This document shows positions 6,235 to 7,733 of a DNA stretch of 7,733 bases, in pieces. The notes under the pieces were generated by a model. The model worked only from the letters and a program-made list of their open reading frames with translations, made no database searches and was not told the DNA's origin. Origin of the DNA: Rhodospirillaceae bacterium CCH5-H10 (GTDB taxonomy: Bacteria; Pseudomonadota; Alphaproteobacteria; Reyranellales; Reyranellaceae); contig LSKJ01000627.1 of the NCBI GenBank assembly GCA_001557035.1, positions 1-7,733 on the forward strand. The letters are read 5' to 3'. Positions within the stretch are counted from its first letter, which is position 1; each line of letters begins with the position of its first letter. The position numbers were made by a program, and so were the translations under genes.

Positions 6235-6788
6235 TGCCCGATCGCACTCCGCCCGACCGCCCCGTCGTCTCCATTCGCTTCTCCGCCGCCGAGATTGCCT
6301 CGCGTGTCGAGGAGATGGCCACCGACCTTGCCGGCAAGCTCGAACCGGACACGCTGGTCGTGTCCGTCCTCAAGGGCAGCTTCGTCTTCGCGGCCGACCT
6401 GATCCGGGCGCTGAGCCGTGCCGGGGCCGACTGGTCGATGGATTTCCTCACTCTCTCCAGCTACGGCAGCGGCACCGAGACCAGCGGCAACGTCCGCATC
6501 GTGCGCGACATCGTCGACGACGTGCGCGGCCGCGACGTGCTGCTGGTCGACGACATCCTGGAATCGGGCCTGACGCTCAGCTTCGCCAAGAAACTGCTGG
6601 AGGAGCGCGGCGCGCGACGCGTGTCGATCTGCACCCTGCTCGACAAGCCGGCCAAGCGACAGACCGCGCTGGCCGCCGACTTCGTGGGCTTCGAGGCCGG
6701 CGACGAGTTCCTCGTCGGCTACGGCCTCGACTGGGCCCACCGCTTCCGCGGCCTGCCCTATATCGGCGTGGTCGAGAAGACGGCGTAG
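6234..6788 (+). CDS. hpt: Hypoxanthine phosphoribosyltransferase
   Basis: This 184-residue cytosolic enzyme transfers the ribose-5-phosphate of PRPP to hypoxanthine (often also guanine) in purine salvage. The 13-residue PRPP motif VLLVDDILESGLT occupies residues 102-114, with acidic Asp106/Asp107. LKGSFVF (46-52) supplies the pyrophosphate loop, and SSYGSGTETSG (75-85) is the flexible catalytic loop. LLDKPAKR (135-142) carries the lysine that contacts the purine, and VGYGLDWAHRFRGLP (161-175) carries Asp166 of the purine/metal site. Length is typical of bacterial enzymes. The ATG at 6234-6236 overlaps the TGA of the zinc-ribbon gene and no separate Shine-Dalgarno is seen, so translation is probably coupled. 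A bulged hairpin starts 10 bases after the stop. Hypoxanthine versus guanine or xanthine preference cannot be told from sequence alone. Confidence 0.95.
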   Translation: MPDRTPPDRPVVSIRFSAAEIASRVEEMATDLAGKLEPDTLVVSVLKGSFVFAADLIRALSRAGADWSMDFLTLSSYGSGTETSGNVRIVRDIVDDVRGRDVLLVDDILESGLTLSFAKKLLEERGARRVSICTLLDKPAKRQTALAADFVGFEAGDEFLVGYGLDWAHRFRGLPYIGVVEKTA

Positions 6789-6797
6789 CCGTTCAAA

Positions 6798-6868
6798 GAG
6801 CGCGCAACTCCGTTGCGCTCATCTCTTGCCGATCGACGATGCCTGAGCGCCACTGGAGTGGCGCGCTC
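6798..6868. repeat. Pair of inverted, bulged hairpins (REP/BIME-like unit)
   Basis: Hairpin A (6798-6820) pairs GAGCG with CGCTC and CAAC with GTTG around a TCC loop, with a 2-base CG bulge (6803-6804) in its left arm. Hairpin B (6845-6868) pairs GAGCG with CGCTC and CCAC with GTGG around TGGA, with a CG bulge (6862-6863) in its right arm. Hairpin B is therefore a reverse-complement copy of A, matching at about 21 of 24 positions. The internal pair 6806-6814 is A-T in A, while the matching pair 6851-6860 is C-G, a compensating change. Paired inverted imperfect palindromes with a bulge are how REP/BIME elements are built. It may also act as a terminator for hpt, but there is no T-run. Confidence 0.6.
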
Positions 6869-6903
6869 CATTGAGAAGCCGACCGGGTAGCACGCCCCTC
6901 CTG

Positions 6904-6988
6904 TCATCCTGAGCGGAGCGAAGGATCTCGCGCAAGCAGGGGGAGTCCTTCGGTCGATCCGCAAGGTCCTTCGCTGCGCTCAGGACGA
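6904..6988. repeat. Second inverted repeat with 28-base arms
   Basis: The arms 6904-6931 and 6961-6988 are reverse complements at 24 of 28 positions, separated by a 29-base spacer. The core is CCTGAGCGGAGCGAAGGA on the left and its near complement on the right. Each arm also holds its own 5-bp stem with an 11-base loop: ATCCT/AGGAT (6906-6926) and GTCCT/AGGAC (6966-6986). The outer pair of that small stem changes from A-T to G-C between arms, a compensating change. Similar CCTGAGCG...CGAAGGA palindromes are, from memory, scattered through intergenic DNA of many soil bacteria. The element ends 11 bases past the stop of the DUF4175 gene and could end transcription from either side. Confidence 0.65.
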
Positions 6989-6999
6989 CCGAGGGATCC

Positions 7000-7733
<734 letters not shown>

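Overview
The window is GC-rich (roughly 70% in hand-counted coding lines). It reads as a chromosomal piece of an alphaproteobacterium. The pointers are a Bug/TctC solute receptor, a vitamin B12-dependent ribonucleotide reductase, an MJ0042-type zinc-ribbon protein coupled to hpt, and a DUF4175/TIGR02302 protein. A Rhodospirillales or Reyranella-like soil or water bacterium is a reasonable guess, but it is inference from gene content; there is no rRNA or other phylogenetic marker to settle it. The gene content is mostly housekeeping. I see no phage, integrase, transposase, CRISPR array or tRNA.

Layout. Bases 1-806 (+) hold the C-terminal part of a tripartite tricarboxylate transporter receptor. 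It converges, with no intergenic base, on a leftward group. In transcription order that group is plsC-like acyltransferase (5460-4732), an unrecognised 150-residue protein (4678-4226), class II ribonucleotide reductase nrdJ (4120-1793) and a ketopantoate reductase family protein (1787-807). nrdJ and the reductase gene are 5 bp apart and look like one transcript. The other two genes are separated by 53 and 105 bp and may have their own signals. From a 99-bp divergent region (5461-5559) a rightward pair leaves: an inner-membrane zinc-ribbon/DUF3426 protein (5560-6234), overlapping by 1 bp with hypoxanthine phosphoribosyltransferase (6234-6788). The window ends with the C-terminal part of a leftward DUF4175 protein (7733-7000).

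How the genes relate. They do not form one pathway. nrdJ makes deoxyribonucleotides, hpt salvages purines, the reductase probably serves pantothenate/CoA synthesis, plsC serves phospholipid synthesis and the receptor serves carboxylate uptake. The co-transcribed pairs are the only functional links the layout suggests.

The most interesting non-coding part is the 211-bp gap between hpt and the DUF4175 gene. It holds two stacked inverted-repeat units. In each unit the two copies differ by paired, compensating base changes, the pattern expected of REP/BIME-like palindromic elements that are maintained as folded structures. Other points of interest are a 17-bp palindrome in an AT-rich patch upstream of nrdJ and an unrecognised lower-GC gene. 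I did not find convincing evidence of a wholly new multi-gene system.
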